From Paraclostridium tenue (GTDB taxonomy: Bacteria; Bacillota; Clostridia; Peptostreptococcales; Peptostreptococcaceae), in assembly GCF_015668515.1 (NCBI RefSeq), contig NZ_JADPFO010000001.1, forward strand, positions 644,724-708,723: a DNA stretch of 64,000 nucleotides, given 5' to 3'. The notes under the pieces were generated by a model that was given only the letters and a program-made list of their open reading frames with translations, did not search any database and was not told the DNA's origin. Both the position numbers and the translations under genes were made by a program. Below are positions 44,754 through 54,278 of this stretch, piece after piece; position 1 is the first letter of the stretch, and each line of letters begins with the position of its first letter.

Positions 44754-46757
44754 TTATTTATCATATTCATCTTTATACAACTCATATATGTCTGAAAGTT
44801 CTAATTGTATTCTTTGTAAATCAACATGATAATCTTTATGCACTTTTTTATCTTCTTCTTCAACCAATTTGTTAGGAAGTAAAACAGTAAACTCTGTACC
44901 ATTTTTACCATCACTTTGTAAATATATTTTTCCATCCATCAATTCTACAAGTGACTTAACTAAACTAAGGCCTATTCCACTACCTTCTTTTTTTCTTCTC
45001 ATAGACTTGTCCCCTTGCACAAATCTATCAAATATTTTATCTTGAATATTAAGTGGAATTCCTATTCCATCATCTTTTACTTTTATACCAACCCAAGTTT
45101 CATCGCTAAATATTTCAACTAAAATACTTCCTCCTTCTTCGCTAAATTTTATAGCATTAGAAAGTAAATTTAAGACTATTCGCTCTAACATATCTGGATC
45201 ACACTTGATATCAAGTTCTTCTACATCTGTATCAAATAAAACCTCAATACCTTTTATATTTGCATAGCTTGCAACAGATAAGGTCATATCTTCAACAATT
45301 TTTACTACATCATAATTATCAAATTCTGGATATTTAAATCCTACATCAAGTTTTGTAATATCAACTATATTGTCTATTAATCTAAGCATTCTCTTGCAAT
45401 TTATATCTAAACAATCTTTATATTTTATATATATCTCTTTAAAATTACTTTTTTGTACACTAACACCTAATAATTGATTAGCTGAATATATTATATTTAA
45501 AGGCGTTTTTAATTCATGACTTATATTTGAGAAAAATTCATTTTTTATTATATCCTCTTGTTTAATTTTTTCATATTCTAATAAAGCTTTTTCTAATTCA
45601 TATTTTTCTGATACATCTTTTATTGTTAAAACTCTATATTTTTTATTACATATTTCAAATACCTGTATTGAAATATCTAATATCTTATCTATATCTTTAA
45701 TATATATATCCTTGCTATAGCATCCAAGTTTTGATATTTCATATTCAATCTCATGAATATTTAATTCACCTTTATATATTTTTTCTATATCAAATTTATT
45801 CCCTATTTTTATTTCTAAGTTATTAAAATACTTACTTTCTTTCATATCTTTTAAAGTTTTTGTATTTTTATATATTATATTGTAGTTATCATCACAAATT
45901 ATAATATTACTATGCTTATTTTCATCAATAATTTTTATAAATAGACTTCGCTGTTGATCTAAAATTTTATTTATTTTTATACTTTGGCTAAGTTCAATGA
46001 ATAATCCAAGTATAAAAATTATAAATCCTAAAAATATTGTTGAAGATGATGTTAAAGCTATTTCTTTACTTGGATTTAATATATAATAAAAGTCATATAT
46101 AGATTTTATTGAAAACATTAATGCACTTGATCCAATTACACTGTATATATACTCTTTTTTATGTAAACTTTTTTCAAAAAACTTAATAGCTATTATTATG
46201 TATAATATAGCTAAAAATATATTGTAGTACTTATAAAATTTAATTACACTTAAATTGTATATAGGTATATAATTATACTCTATGTATGTAGATATTAAAG
46301 TTATTATTGTTATTATTAAAAATGATTTTAATTTATTATTTATAATAATAACTTTTAAATGATTAAAATTACTTACTGCTATATATACAATAGTTACTCT
46401 TATAAAAGATGTTATTATTGCATAGTATTCATGTAATTTAGGATATAAGTAATGTAATGCATTTGAAATACATATATCTAAAAAGAACATAGTGTACATA
46501 AGTGACATTATAAATAATTCTTCTTTTTTATTGCTCATATAAGATAACAAGCAACTTAAAACACCAAGCATAGATAAAATTGCGATAAATATCCTAATAA
46601 AATCGGTATTTGTCAATTCAAATATCGCCTTAGGACTTGCAAGTTCTACAAGTCTTAAAATATATCCTCCAAATACGAATATCGATATTATAAGTATAAC
46701 TATTATATTAATTCTTTTTTTTTCTTTTATAGTTTCTAAAGTATTTGTGTGCCCCAT
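44754..46757 (-). CDS. Orphan sensor histidine kinase with eight-segment membrane domain
   Basis: The 667-residue kinase has a MASE3-like membrane region of about eight segments (1-255), a PAS-like domain (about 275-390), a dimerisation helix with phosphoacceptor FFSNISHELKTPLNII (His about 412) and an ATPase domain with NLLSNAIKF, VKDDGIGIP and GSGIGLSLVKSLVEL. The C-terminal tail ends in LELSDIYELYKDEYD, close to that of the broken kinase at 27474. No response regulator is next to it. RBS AAAGGGGAAACAAC. The ligand is unknown; these membrane domains often sense lipophilic or redox signals. Confidence 0.88.
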   Translation of the reverse strand: MGHTNTLETIKEKKRINIIVILIISIFVFGGYILRLVELASPKAIFELTNTDFIRIFIAILSMLGVLSCLLSYMSNKKEELFIMSLMYTMFFLDICISNALHYLYPKLHEYYAIITSFIRVTIVYIAVSNFNHLKVIIINNKLKSFLIITIITLISTYIEYNYIPIYNLSVIKFYKYYNIFLAILYIIIAIKFFEKSLHKKEYIYSVIGSSALMFSIKSIYDFYYILNPSKEIALTSSSTIFLGFIIFILGLFIELSQSIKINKILDQQRSLFIKIIDENKHSNIIICDDNYNIIYKNTKTLKDMKESKYFNNLEIKIGNKFDIEKIYKGELNIHEIEYEISKLGCYSKDIYIKDIDKILDISIQVFEICNKKYRVLTIKDVSEKYELEKALLEYEKIKQEDIIKNEFFSNISHELKTPLNIIYSANQLLGVSVQKSNFKEIYIKYKDCLDINCKRMLRLIDNIVDITKLDVGFKYPEFDNYDVVKIVEDMTLSVASYANIKGIEVLFDTDVEELDIKCDPDMLERIVLNLLSNAIKFSEEGGSILVEIFSDETWVGIKVKDDGIGIPLNIQDKIFDRFVQGDKSMRRKKEGSGIGLSLVKSLVELMDGKIYLQSDGKNGTEFTVLLPNKLVEEEDKKVHKDYHVDLQRIQLELSDIYELYKDEYDK

Positions 46758-46866
46758 GTTGTTTCCCCTTTATTTGATAATTTATATATTTAAATTATAA
46801 TGTATAGTTTATTAATTCCCATCATTTAATAGTATTAAAACACTTAATTTTATTCATTAAACTTCT

Positions 46867-47062
46867 TTATTTATTTTTTAAAATCCATTTTATTAACAGC
46901 TCGTGTGTAAACTTTGGCATAGATGATGCTCTTAATCTAAAATCTTTACTTGTTTTTTTGTGTTTTAAAAAACCTTTGTAATAAATTTGTTTACATAATC
47001 TACTACTACTGAAATATCCATTAAATCATTTTTTATGTATCCCCTTTTTAGTTTTTGTTTAT
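46867..47062 (-). pseudogene. Frameshifted small gene remnant
   Basis: Two overlapping frames read as one protein if a base is lost or gained in AAAGGTTTTTT: first LKRGYIKNDLMDISVVVDYV then KGFLKHKKTSKDFRLRASSM, with MPKFTHELLIKWILKNK before the stop at 46867-46869. No start codon is seen ahead of LKRGYI. The stretch lies between the clpB terminator and the histidine kinase. The family is not recognised. In a third frame a helix-turn-helix-like stretch is possible. The rest of 46758-47084 is empty. Confidence 0.35.
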
Positions 47063-47084
47063 ATATAAGTATATATTAACATAA

Positions 47085-47117
47085 AAAAGTACTATCTAAA
47101 ATTCAGATAGTACTTTT
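47085..47117 (-). terminator. Terminator of clpB
   Basis: A 13-bp perfect stem AAAAGTACTATCT (47085-47097) with 47105-47117, 29 bp 3' of clpB. Confidence 0.9.
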
Positions 47118-47145
47118 AAACTAAATTAATATTCTATTTTAAATC

Positions 47146-49740
47146 TTACTTTACAGATATTTTTATATTATCATTTTCCTCATCTACTATTATAGTACAT
47201 CCATTATATATATCACCAGCTATTAACTTTTTAGCTATCATAGTCTCCAATACATTGCTTATATATCTTTTTAATGGTCTTGCTCCATAAATCGGGTCGT
47301 AACCTTCTTTAACCATTATGTCTTTTGCACTATCTGTAACTTCAATTTTTATATCTTTATCATGTAATCTATTTTTTAAAGACTTCATAAATATATCTAT
47401 TATTTGCTTGATTCCCTCTTTATCTAATGGTTTAAACATTATAATATCATCAACTCTATTTAAAAACTCTGGCTTAAATCTTATTTTCATTTCATTCATA
47501 ACTAACTCTTTAGCTTCATCATTTATATTCTCACCAGCTTCTAATAAGTATGAACTACCTATATTTGAAGTCATTATTATTATAGTATTTTTAAAATCTA
47601 CTGTTTTACCTTTATTATCAGTAAGTCTTCCATCATCTAATATTTGAAGGAATAAGTTAAATACATCTTCATGTGCTTTTTCTATCTCGTCAAATAATAT
47701 TACAGAATATGGATTTCTTCTAACAGCTTCTGTTAGTTGTCCACCTTCTTCGTATCCTACGTATCCTGGAGGTGGTCCTATAAGTCTAGATACTGCATGT
47801 TTTTCCATATATTCAGACATGTCTATTCTTATTATATTTTCTTCACTATCAAATAAGTTGTTAGCTAAAGTTTTTGCAAGTTCTGTTTTACCAACTCCTG
47901 TAGGTCCTAAGAATATAAATGAACCTATTGGCTTATTCTCATCTTTAAGTCCTGCACGAGCACGAATTACTGCATTACTTACAGCAGTTACTGCTTCATC
48001 TTGACCAATTACTCTTTTGTGAAGTTCATCTTCTAATTTTAATAATTTTTCTCTTTCTCCTTCTATAAGCTTAGTAACTGGTATTCCTGTCCATTTAGCA
48101 ACTATTTGAGATATTTCATTTTCAGTAACTTCTTCTTTTAATAAAGCATTTTCATAACTTTCACTAATTTTTTCTTCATGTTCTTTTATTTGTTCTTCTA
48201 ATTTTGGTATTATACCGTATTTAACTTCTGCTGCTTTATTAAAATCATATTCTCTTTCATATTTTTCTACATTACCTTTAGCTTCATCAAGATTCGCTTT
48301 TAAGTTTCTAATTTCTAATATTTGACTTTTTTCTTTTTCATACTTAGCAGTCATTTCATCGTTCTTAGATTTTAACTCAGCTAATTCTTTACCTAAGTTT
48401 TCAAGTCTTTGTTTACTTTTCTCATCATTTTCTTTAAGTAGTGCTTCTCTTTCTGTTTCTAATGTTAATAACTTTCTTCTAACAATATCTAATTCTGTAG
48501 GAAGAGAATCTATTTCACTTCTTATCATAGCTCCAGCTTCGTCTATTAAGTCTATTGCTTTATCTGGTAAAAATCTATCTTGTATATATCTATCTGAAAG
48601 TTTTGCTGCTGCAACTATTGCACTATCGTGTATTCTTATACCATGATGTATTTCAAATCTTTCTTTAAGACCACGAAGTATTGATATTGTATCACTTACG
48701 CTAGGTTCTTCTGCCATAACTGGTTGGAAACGTCTTTCAAGCGCTTTGTCTTTTTCTATATATTGTCTATATTCATCAAATGTAGTCGCACCTATACAGT
48801 TTAGTTCTCCTCTTGCTAGCATAGGTTTTATTAAGTTACCTGCATCCATCGCTCCATCAGTTTTTCCAGCGCCAACTATTGTGTGTATCTCATCTATAAA
48901 TAGTATTATCTTACCTTCAGAACCTTGAACTTCTTTAAGTACTGCTTTTAATCTTTCTTCAAATTCTCCTCTATATTTAGCTCCTGCAATTAAAGCTCCC
49001 ATATCTAGTGAGAATATTACCTTATCTTTTAATCCTTCGGGAACATCTCCTCTGACTATTCTTTCAGCTAATCCTTCAACTATTGCTGTTTTACCAACTC
49101 CAGGCTCACCAATTAAAACGGGGTTATTTTTAGTTCTTCTTGATAAAATTCTTATAACTCTTCTTATTTCTTCATCTCTTCCTATTACAGGATCTAATTT
49201 ATTCTTTTTAGCTAATTCTACTAAGTTAGTAGCATATCTTTCTAATGCTTCATATGTTCCTTCTGGGTCATTAGTTTCAACTCTTTGACTTCCTCTAACC
49301 TTTGATAAGACATTTAAAAAGTCATTTTTATTTAAATTAAATTGTTTAAATATTTTTCCTACATTAGTTTTAGCTTCTATTTCCATCATTGCAAGCATAA
49401 CATGTTCTACACTTATGTATGCATCTTTAAACTCCTTAGATATTTCTTCAGCTTTTATTAATATTTCATTTACTTTTCTTGTAGCTGTTACACCTTGTGA
49501 GCTTATTCCTTCACCATGTATTTGTGGTAATTTATTTAATTCTATATTTATACTATTATTTAATGATGCTACAGATATATTCATTTTTTCTAATATATTT
49601 GGAATAAGTCCATCTTCTTGATTTACAAGTGCACTTAATAAGTGGATTACATCTACTTGCTGATTATTGTTTTTTACTGCTATATCATAAGCTTGATTTA
49701 AGCCTTTTTGTACTCTTACTGTCATTTTCTCTATGTTCAT
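47146..49740 (-). CDS. clpB: ATP-dependent disaggregase ClpB
   Basis: The 864-residue Hsp100 chaperone dissolves protein aggregates with DnaK. It has the N-terminal Clp repeat domain (to about 145), a first AAA+ domain with GEPGVGKTA and ILFIDEIHT, a long coiled-coil middle domain (about 400-525) that separates ClpB from ClpC/ClpA, a second AAA+ domain with GPTGVGKTE and [11 protein letters not shown], and no IGL/F loop for ClpP docking. RBS GGAGGTATTTTAAT. A CIRCE element and strong promoter lie upstream, so it is heat-induced under HrcA. Confidence 0.97.
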   Translation of the reverse strand: MNIEKMTVRVQKGLNQAYDIAVKNNNQQVDVIHLLSALVNQEDGLIPNILEKMNISVASLNNSINIELNKLPQIHGEGISSQGVTATRKVNEILIKAEEISKEFKDAYISVEHVMLAMMEIEAKTNVGKIFKQFNLNKNDFLNVLSKVRGSQRVETNDPEGTYEALERYATNLVELAKKNKLDPVIGRDEEIRRVIRILSRRTKNNPVLIGEPGVGKTAIVEGLAERIVRGDVPEGLKDKVIFSLDMGALIAGAKYRGEFEERLKAVLKEVQGSEGKIILFIDEIHTIVGAGKTDGAMDAGNLIKPMLARGELNCIGATTFDEYRQYIEKDKALERRFQPVMAEEPSVSDTISILRGLKERFEIHHGIRIHDSAIVAAAKLSDRYIQDRFLPDKAIDLIDEAGAMIRSEIDSLPTELDIVRRKLLTLETEREALLKENDEKSKQRLENLGKELAELKSKNDEMTAKYEKEKSQILEIRNLKANLDEAKGNVEKYEREYDFNKAAEVKYGIIPKLEEQIKEHEEKISESYENALLKEEVTENEISQIVAKWTGIPVTKLIEGEREKLLKLEDELHKRVIGQDEAVTAVSNAVIRARAGLKDENKPIGSFIFLGPTGVGKTELAKTLANNLFDSEENIIRIDMSEYMEKHAVSRLIGPPPGYVGYEEGGQLTEAVRRNPYSVILFDEIEKAHEDVFNLFLQILDDGRLTDNKGKTVDFKNTIIIMTSNIGSSYLLEAGENINDEAKELVMNEMKIRFKPEFLNRVDDIIMFKPLDKEGIKQIIDIFMKSLKNRLHDKDIKIEVTDSAKDIMVKEGYDPIYGARPLKRYISNVLETMIAKKLIAGDIYNGCTIIVDEENDNIKISVK

Positions 49741-49809
49741 ATTAAAATACCTCCAATATTCAGTTTTATGTTAACTATTTTAAATAGTAAAATTTAAAAT
49801 CCATCTTTG

Positions 49810-49836
49810 TTATCACTCTCTTTGATAGAGTGCTAA
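49810..49836 (-). promoter_or_regulatory. CIRCE element (HrcA operator) of clpB
   Basis: TTATCACTC-N9-GAGTGCTAA differs from the consensus TTAGCACTC-N9-GAGTGCTAA by one base. It lies downstream of the clpB promoter, where HrcA would block transcription at normal temperature. No CtsR-type direct repeat was seen nearby. Confidence 0.93.
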
Positions 49837-49851
49837 TAATTTGTTATTAAT

Positions 49852-49880
49852 AATATATACATATATTTACATTTTGTCAA
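49852..49880 (-). promoter_or_regulatory. clpB sigma-A promoter
   Basis: TTGACA at 49875-49880 and TATATT at 49852-49857 with a 17-bp spacer, just upstream of CIRCE. Confidence 0.85.
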
Positions 49881-50030
49881 TAACATTTTTTTATTTTTAT
49901 TCTTTAATATTCTAATATAAGTAATAATATAAATTATAAAACTGACTAAGTAAATCAAGTTAATACTATATAAAAATCATTGAATACGATTTCACAGTAT
50001 GGTAAAATTTAAATAAAAGGATGTGATCAT

Positions 50031-50444
50031 ATGCAAAAAATTTTAATTCCTATTGATGGAAGTGATAGAAGTCAAAAGTCCTTAGATTTTGTTTTAAGTA
50101 AATTTTCTAAAGATATGGCTAACATAACCTTAATGAGTGTTAATGATGTTAGTTTAACCAATTTAACAAACCCAATGATTATAGATATAAAAATAAGAGA
50201 ATCACAAGAAAAAATAGATTATATGTTAAAAAGTTTAAAAAATAAGTTATCAGGATATGAAGTAACTACATATTCTGTATTTGGTGATGCAGGTCAAGAA
50301 ATTATAAAAAAATCAATAGAAGATAATTTTGATTTAATAGTTATGACTAAGTCAACAAAGAAAAATTTTATAGATTCAATAGGATCTGTAACTTTATATG
50401 TAGTTAAAAAATCAAAATGTACCGTTGTTATAGTACCTGAATAA
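50031..50444 (+). CDS. UspA-like universal stress protein
   Basis: The 137-residue single-domain protein starts QKILIPIDGSDRSQKSLDF, the usual UspA opening, and ends with TKSTKKNFIDSIGSVTLYVVKKSKCTVVIVPE, where the GSVT and V-I-V-P features fit. The ATP-binding GxxGx9GS motif is partly altered (TKSTKKNFIDSIGS), so nucleotide binding is uncertain. RBS AAAAGGATGTGATCAT. A single gene, divergent from clpB. Confidence 0.88.
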   Translation: MQKILIPIDGSDRSQKSLDFVLSKFSKDMANITLMSVNDVSLTNLTNPMIIDIKIRESQEKIDYMLKSLKNKLSGYEVTTYSVFGDAGQEIIKKSIEDNFDLIVMTKSTKKNFIDSIGSVTLYVVKKSKCTVVIVPE

Positions 50445-50537
50445 AATTTAAGTTTTATATTGAATTTTGACTATTTTTATACTTTAATCCATAATAAAAC
50501 CATTTCAGTCCAGATTTCGTACAATTTCTAACTATTA

Positions 50538-50546
50538 TGTTATAAT
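50538..50546 (+). promoter_or_regulatory. Extended -10 promoter
   Basis: TGTTATAAT gives a full extended -10 site. It would drive the small membrane protein gene at 50708 with a leader of about 155 nt. The rest of 50445-50707 has nothing else I recognise. Confidence 0.5.
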
Positions 50547-50707
50547 TTCAAGTGTAGATTATTGAGTATACTAAGTTTATATATTATAGATAATTTTAAA
50601 GAGTTTTATCAACATATAATATTTTGTTGTAAAATCAATTAAATCTAATTAAACAAAGTTGCTTATTTGTATTGTTCTACAATATAGTTAGAAAGGTAGG
50701 TAGTATT

Positions 50708-50914
50708 ATGAGTATTTTACATGATATAGGAGATTTTTGTAGTGTTTTAGGAGCAATTGTTGTGTTATTTGTATTTATTAAAAATTTTAAAAATTTAACT
50801 TCAATACAAAAGTTAGGAATTGCTTCACTTTTATTAGGTATTCTTATTCCTGCTTCAATTGATTTTACTAATGGATTTATTTCTGGTTTTTCTTCCATTG
50901 CTAATATATTGTAA
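50708..50914 (+). CDS. Small hydrophobic protein, 68 residues
   Basis: The start follows AAAGGTAGGTAGTATT. After MSILHDIGDFC the protein has two hydrophobic segments (VLGAIVVLFVFI and LGIASLLLGILIPA) with a basic turn KNFKNL between, then GFISGFSSIANIL. The size and hydrophobic-Gly pattern would suit a small membrane protein or a leaderless bacteriocin-like peptide; no immunity or export gene is adjacent. Function unknown. Confidence 0.65.
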   Translation: MSILHDIGDFCSVLGAIVVLFVFIKNFKNLTSIQKLGIASLLLGILIPASIDFTNGFISGFSSIANIL

Positions 50915-50945
50915 AATCATTCTGGTAATAAATCATTTATCGAAT

Positions 50946-50999
50946 ATAATAAATAAAAAGAGTAAATATAAATTTATATTTACTCTTTTTATTTATTAT
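50946..50999. terminator. Perfect 54-bp palindromic bidirectional terminator
   Basis: 27-bp arms (50946-50972 and 50973-50999) pair without mismatch or spacer and include AAAAAGAG/CTCTTTTT. It separates two convergent genes and can end both transcripts. Confidence 0.9.
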
Positions 51000-51015
51000 C
51001 TAACTATTTTAACGT

Positions 51016-52419
51016 CTAAGCTGTAGGATTCTTCTTTTTACCCTTAGAGCTTATTCCCCCATTTTTTTTAATATACTCATTATGAACAGCCTTAACAGTT
51101 CCAGTAAGAGCTAATAATGCAACTAAGTTAGGAATAACCATAAGACCATTAAACATATCTGACATTGTCCATACAATAGATACTTCTCCCAACGTTCCAA
51201 GTAATACACAAACACATACAAGTACTGCATATATCTTAACAGCCTTTGCTCCAAATAGATATTTTATATTCGCCTCTCCAAAGAAATACCATCCAATAAT
51301 AGTAGAAAATGCAAAGAAGAACATACAAATAGCTATGAATATATCTCCAAACTTACCAAACACTGACGAAAATCCTGCTTGAGTAAGTGCAGTACCTATA
51401 ATAGAACCATCTGGAGTTACTGAACGAGTAGTAATAATAACTAAAGCTGTTAAATTTAGTATAACAAAAGTATCTATAAATACTCCCATCATAGCAACAA
51501 ATCCTTGTTCTGATGGATGATCAACCTTTGCCACTGCATGGGCATGTGGTGTAGATCCCATCCCAGCTTCATTTGAAAATAATCCACGTGCAACCCCTTT
51601 ACTCATAGCCTTTTGGATAGTAGCTCCAATAACCCCACCTGCTATTGACTGAGGTGCAAATGCTCCTACAAATATTTCTTGGAATGCTAAAGGAATATTT
51701 CTAAAGTTAACTAGTATAACAATTAAAGACCCTATAATATAAAATAATGCCATGATAGGTACAATTGTTTCTGTAACTTTAGCTATTCTACTAATACCAC
51801 CTGAAAATACTACAAATGATAATACTGCTAATATAATACCAGCTATAATTGGTTTTATACCAAATGCAGTGTCAAATGCAGCTGCAATAGAATTTGATTG
51901 TACTGCATTTCCCATAAATCCTAAAGCTAGTATAATAAATACTGCAAATAAACTTGCTAAAATCTTACCAAATTTACCTTTAAATGCTCCTTCTATATAA
52001 TAAACTGGACCACCTGTTACTGTTTTATCTTCGCCAACTTGCTTATACTTTTGTGCCATTACAGCTTCTGCATAAATTGTTGCCATACCAAAGAAGGCAC
52101 TAACCCACATCCAAAATATTGCTCCAGGCCCTCCAACTGCAATTGCTGTAGCTGCTCCTGCTAAGTTACCAGTACCAACTTGTGCAGCTATTGCTGTAGC
52201 TAATGATTGAAACTGTGACATTCCATCTGCACCAGCTTTTTCACTCTTTTTAAATAGTCCTCCAAAAGTTCTTCTGAATCCTTCTCCAAAACCTCTAATT
52301 TGAATAAATTTTAATTGAATTGTGTACCATATGCCTGTTCCTACAAGTAAAAATAATAGGATATTTTTATCCCATAAGATACCATTTACAGCATCTACAA
52401 TTTTTGATATTACTTCCAT
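51016..52419 (-). CDS. AGCS family sodium:alanine/glycine symporter
   Basis: A 467-residue carrier with about 11 membrane segments. Family stretches are clear: SQFQSLATAIAAQVGTGNLAGAATAIAVGGPGAIFWMW and later GLFSNEAGMGSTPHAHA. It imports alanine or glycine with sodium. RBS GAGGGGGGAG. It stands alone; no glycine riboswitch was found in the 5' leader, and two inverted repeats lie upstream. Confidence 0.93.
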   Translation of the reverse strand: MEVISKIVDAVNGILWDKNILLFLLVGTGIWYTIQLKFIQIRGFGEGFRRTFGGLFKKSEKAGADGMSQFQSLATAIAAQVGTGNLAGAATAIAVGGPGAIFWMWVSAFFGMATIYAEAVMAQKYKQVGEDKTVTGGPVYYIEGAFKGKFGKILASLFAVFIILALGFMGNAVQSNSIAAAFDTAFGIKPIIAGIILAVLSFVVFSGGISRIAKVTETIVPIMALFYIIGSLIVILVNFRNIPLAFQEIFVGAFAPQSIAGGVIGATIQKAMSKGVARGLFSNEAGMGSTPHAHAVAKVDHPSEQGFVAMMGVFIDTFVILNLTALVIITTRSVTPDGSIIGTALTQAGFSSVFGKFGDIFIAICMFFFAFSTIIGWYFFGEANIKYLFGAKAVKIYAVLVCVCVLLGTLGEVSIVWTMSDMFNGLMVIPNLVALLALTGTVKAVHNEYIKKNGGISSKGKKKNPTA

Positions 52420-52512
52420 CGCAAACTCCCCCCTCGTTATTGAATCTAGTATGACTAAGTTTTTTAATTTAAATACTCAGTCTAACCTATATTTATATCA
52501 AAGAATTTTTCA

Positions 52513-52543
52513 AATTTTATTATAGATTTTATATAATAAAATT
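52513..52543. repeat. 12-bp inverted repeat upstream of the symporter
   Basis: AATTTTATTATA (52513-52524) and its complement (52532-52543) with a 7-bp loop include a TATAAT on the minus strand, so this may be a promoter with operator symmetry. Confidence 0.4.
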
Positions 52544-52745
52544 ACTTATATGAAAAATTCCGTGATAGCATAAAACTAATATTCTATAACTTAATGGACT
52601 TATTTGACGAGTTTACTTATGAATCTATGCCTAAGTTATCTTATCTATAGTTTAACTTAGTAAGTGTAGTTTGAATTGATATTATTAGAAATAATAAATC
52701 TTTTTTATATCTATATTGTATATATTTTTTTCAGTTTTCACAATA

Positions 52746-52801
52746 TAAATATAGTCATTATCAATTTTTATAATATTAAATATAGATAATGACTATATTT
52801 A
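52746..52801. repeat. 17-bp perfect inverted repeat in a gene-free stretch
   Basis: Arms 52746-52762 and 52785-52801 match perfectly around a 22-bp AT loop. There is no T-run, so it is not a usual terminator; the GATAATGA half resembles part of a Fur-type site. The remainder of 52544-52886 is AT-rich and gene-free, apart from an 8-bp inverted repeat at 52632-52661. Confidence 0.5.
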
Positions 52802-52886
52802 CATAAATCAAAAAATAATTTACTATGCAAAGTTTTAATTCCTTTTTCTAGTACTATATACATAAATCAAAATATTATGACTAAAT

Positions 52887-52920
52887 AAAAAAGGTATTGA
52901 TTATTCATCAAATACCTTCT
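52887..52920 (-). terminator. Terminator of the flavodoxin-like gene
   Basis: An 8-bp core stem AAGGTATT (52891-52898) with 52911-52918, T6 on the minus strand, 19 bp 3' of the gene. Confidence 0.75.
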
Positions 52921-52938
52921 TTTGAACTATTTTAATTT

Positions 52939-53559
52939 TTATCTAATAAAATTAGTTCTTAATCTATCTTCTTTTTCAGGTATATTTATACCATTTGCTT
53001 TTCCTAATTCAATACATTTCATTAACCATGCCATATTATTACCTAAAACACGCATAGTTTGCATACCTTCTAAATCTTTTCTAACCTCATCTGGATTGCT
53101 TCCATGAACCATATTCCAGTATTGAGAACTTACCACTGGCATATTATTTATTGTAAAATACTTATTTATTTGATCAAAAGTTGCAGTAGTTCCACCTCTT
53201 CTAGCACTTATTATACATGCTCCTGGTTTATATGAAAGATGTTTTCCTCCACTATAAAATGCTCTATCTAAAAATGAAGTTAACGCACCAGATGCTGCTG
53301 CATAGTGAACTGGTGATCCAAATACAAATCCATCGGCTTCTTTTGCTTTCTCTGTAAATTCATTTACTACATCATCCATAAAGCATTTCTCAGTCTTATA
53401 GCATGAACCACATCCTATACATCCACAAATTGGTTTCGTTCCTACTTGAAATATTTCTGTTTCTATTCCATTTTCTTCTAATGATTTAGCTACTTCTGTA
53501 AGTGCTGTATAAGTACATCCTTTTAAATGAGGACTTCCATTTACTAATAATACTTTCAT
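52939..53559 (-). CDS. NADPH-dependent FMN reductase / flavodoxin-like protein
   Basis: The 206-residue protein opens MKVLLVNGSPHLKGCTYTAL, with the FMN phosphate loop GSPHxxGxT, and later has ADGFVFGSPVHYAAASGAL for the isoalloxazine site. A cysteine-rich stretch CGCIGCGSCYKTEKC (about 58-72) is typical of iron-sulfur flavoprotein-like NADPH:FMN reductases of anaerobes and may bind a cluster. It probably carries electrons in redox stress or nitro-compound reduction. The start at 53559 has AAGGGAG; an upstream in-frame ATG lacks a site. Confidence 0.88.
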   Translation of the reverse strand: MKVLLVNGSPHLKGCTYTALTEVAKSLEENGIETEIFQVGTKPICGCIGCGSCYKTEKCFMDDVVNEFTEKAKEADGFVFGSPVHYAAASGALTSFLDRAFYSGGKHLSYKPGACIISARRGGTTATFDQINKYFTINNMPVVSSQYWNMVHGSNPDEVRKDLEGMQTMRVLGNNMAWLMKCIELGKANGINIPEKEDRLRTNFIR

Positions 53560-53711
53560 ATTTTTCTCTCCCTTATATTTTATGTTAAATTTAATATACA
53601 TTACGATTATATCATAAAATATATTATTTAAATTATATGAAAGTACCTTATTTAAGTATTACCTAAAATTCCCCATTTCTTTTCCTATCATCATCCTTGA
53701 TAAAATAAAAA

Positions 53712-53750
53712 AGTAGTTTTGACAACTGAACTTACATTATCAAAACTACT
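53712..53750 (-). terminator. Terminator of the small membrane protein gene
   Basis: An 11-bp perfect stem AGTAGTTTTGA (53712-53722) with 53740-53750, then TTTTTTATTTTA on the minus strand. Confidence 0.8.
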
Positions 53751-53779
53751 CGTTGTATAATTTAATTTTTTAATATAGT

Positions 53780-54208
53780 TTATTTTTTACATACTAAAAC
53801 GCTAATAAATGTTTTTATAATCTGTATAAGAACTGTTATTCCAATTATAAAACTCATATAATAAAATGCTCTTATTTCTTCTGCTGAATACATTAACATA
53901 AATCCTACAAAAGAAAGTACAAATATAATCATAGTAATAACCATAATAGTAACTATATTTTTTAACATTAGCCTTCTTTTCATATAAAGTATTAATACTA
54001 TTAACATCAGTATAATAAACGTTATTATAGTGGTATTTATTATATTTGCTATAGGATATTTTTCTTCCCAAACATAATTTTTATGTATAACATGTCGTAG
54101 CATTCCCATTTTACTTTGGGTAAAGTAATTTACCATATATGCTCCAATTAATAGCAAGCATTCTAATATAGTAGTTAGTGCATAACATATTTTTTTTGCT
54201 TTTTGCAT
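53780..54208 (-). CDS. Four-pass membrane protein of unknown function
   Basis: The 142-residue protein has four hydrophobic segments (about 8-28, 58-77, 83-108 and 115-138) joined by short basic turns (KRRLMLK). A loop with HKNYVWEEKYP faces the other side between the first two. RBS AAAGAGGTTGATGTAAT. I do not recognise a family. It has its own terminator and lies between the reductase and the rhodanese gene. Confidence 0.7.
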   Translation of the reverse strand: MQKAKKICYALTTILECLLLIGAYMVNYFTQSKMGMLRHVIHKNYVWEEKYPIANIINTTIITFIILMLIVLILYMKRRLMLKNIVTIMVITMIIFVLSFVGFMLMYSAEEIRAFYYMSFIIGITVLIQIIKTFISVLVCKK

Positions 54209-54239
54209 ATTACATCAACCTCTTTGTCTATAATTTAAG

Positions 54240-54268
54240 ATAAGCACTGTAATTATTACAGTGCTTAT
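54240..54268 (-). terminator. Terminator of the rhodanese gene
   Basis: 14-bp perfect arms (54240-54253 and 54255-54268) around one base, 11 bp 3' of the gene. Confidence 0.85.
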
Positions 54269-54278
54269 TTTATATAAT

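Noticed and set aside
52500..52520. CodY box before the symporter
   Set aside because: The best match has four or more mismatches in 15, expected by chance in such AT-rich DNA.
52420..52886. Glycine riboswitch before the alanine/glycine symporter
   Set aside because: No tandem aptamer core or purine-rich conserved segments could be found; only AT-rich inverted repeats are present.
53802..54071. An alternative minus-strand frame rich in Tyr and Asn overlapping 53780-54208
   Set aside because: The overlapping four-pass membrane protein has the better start and terminator.
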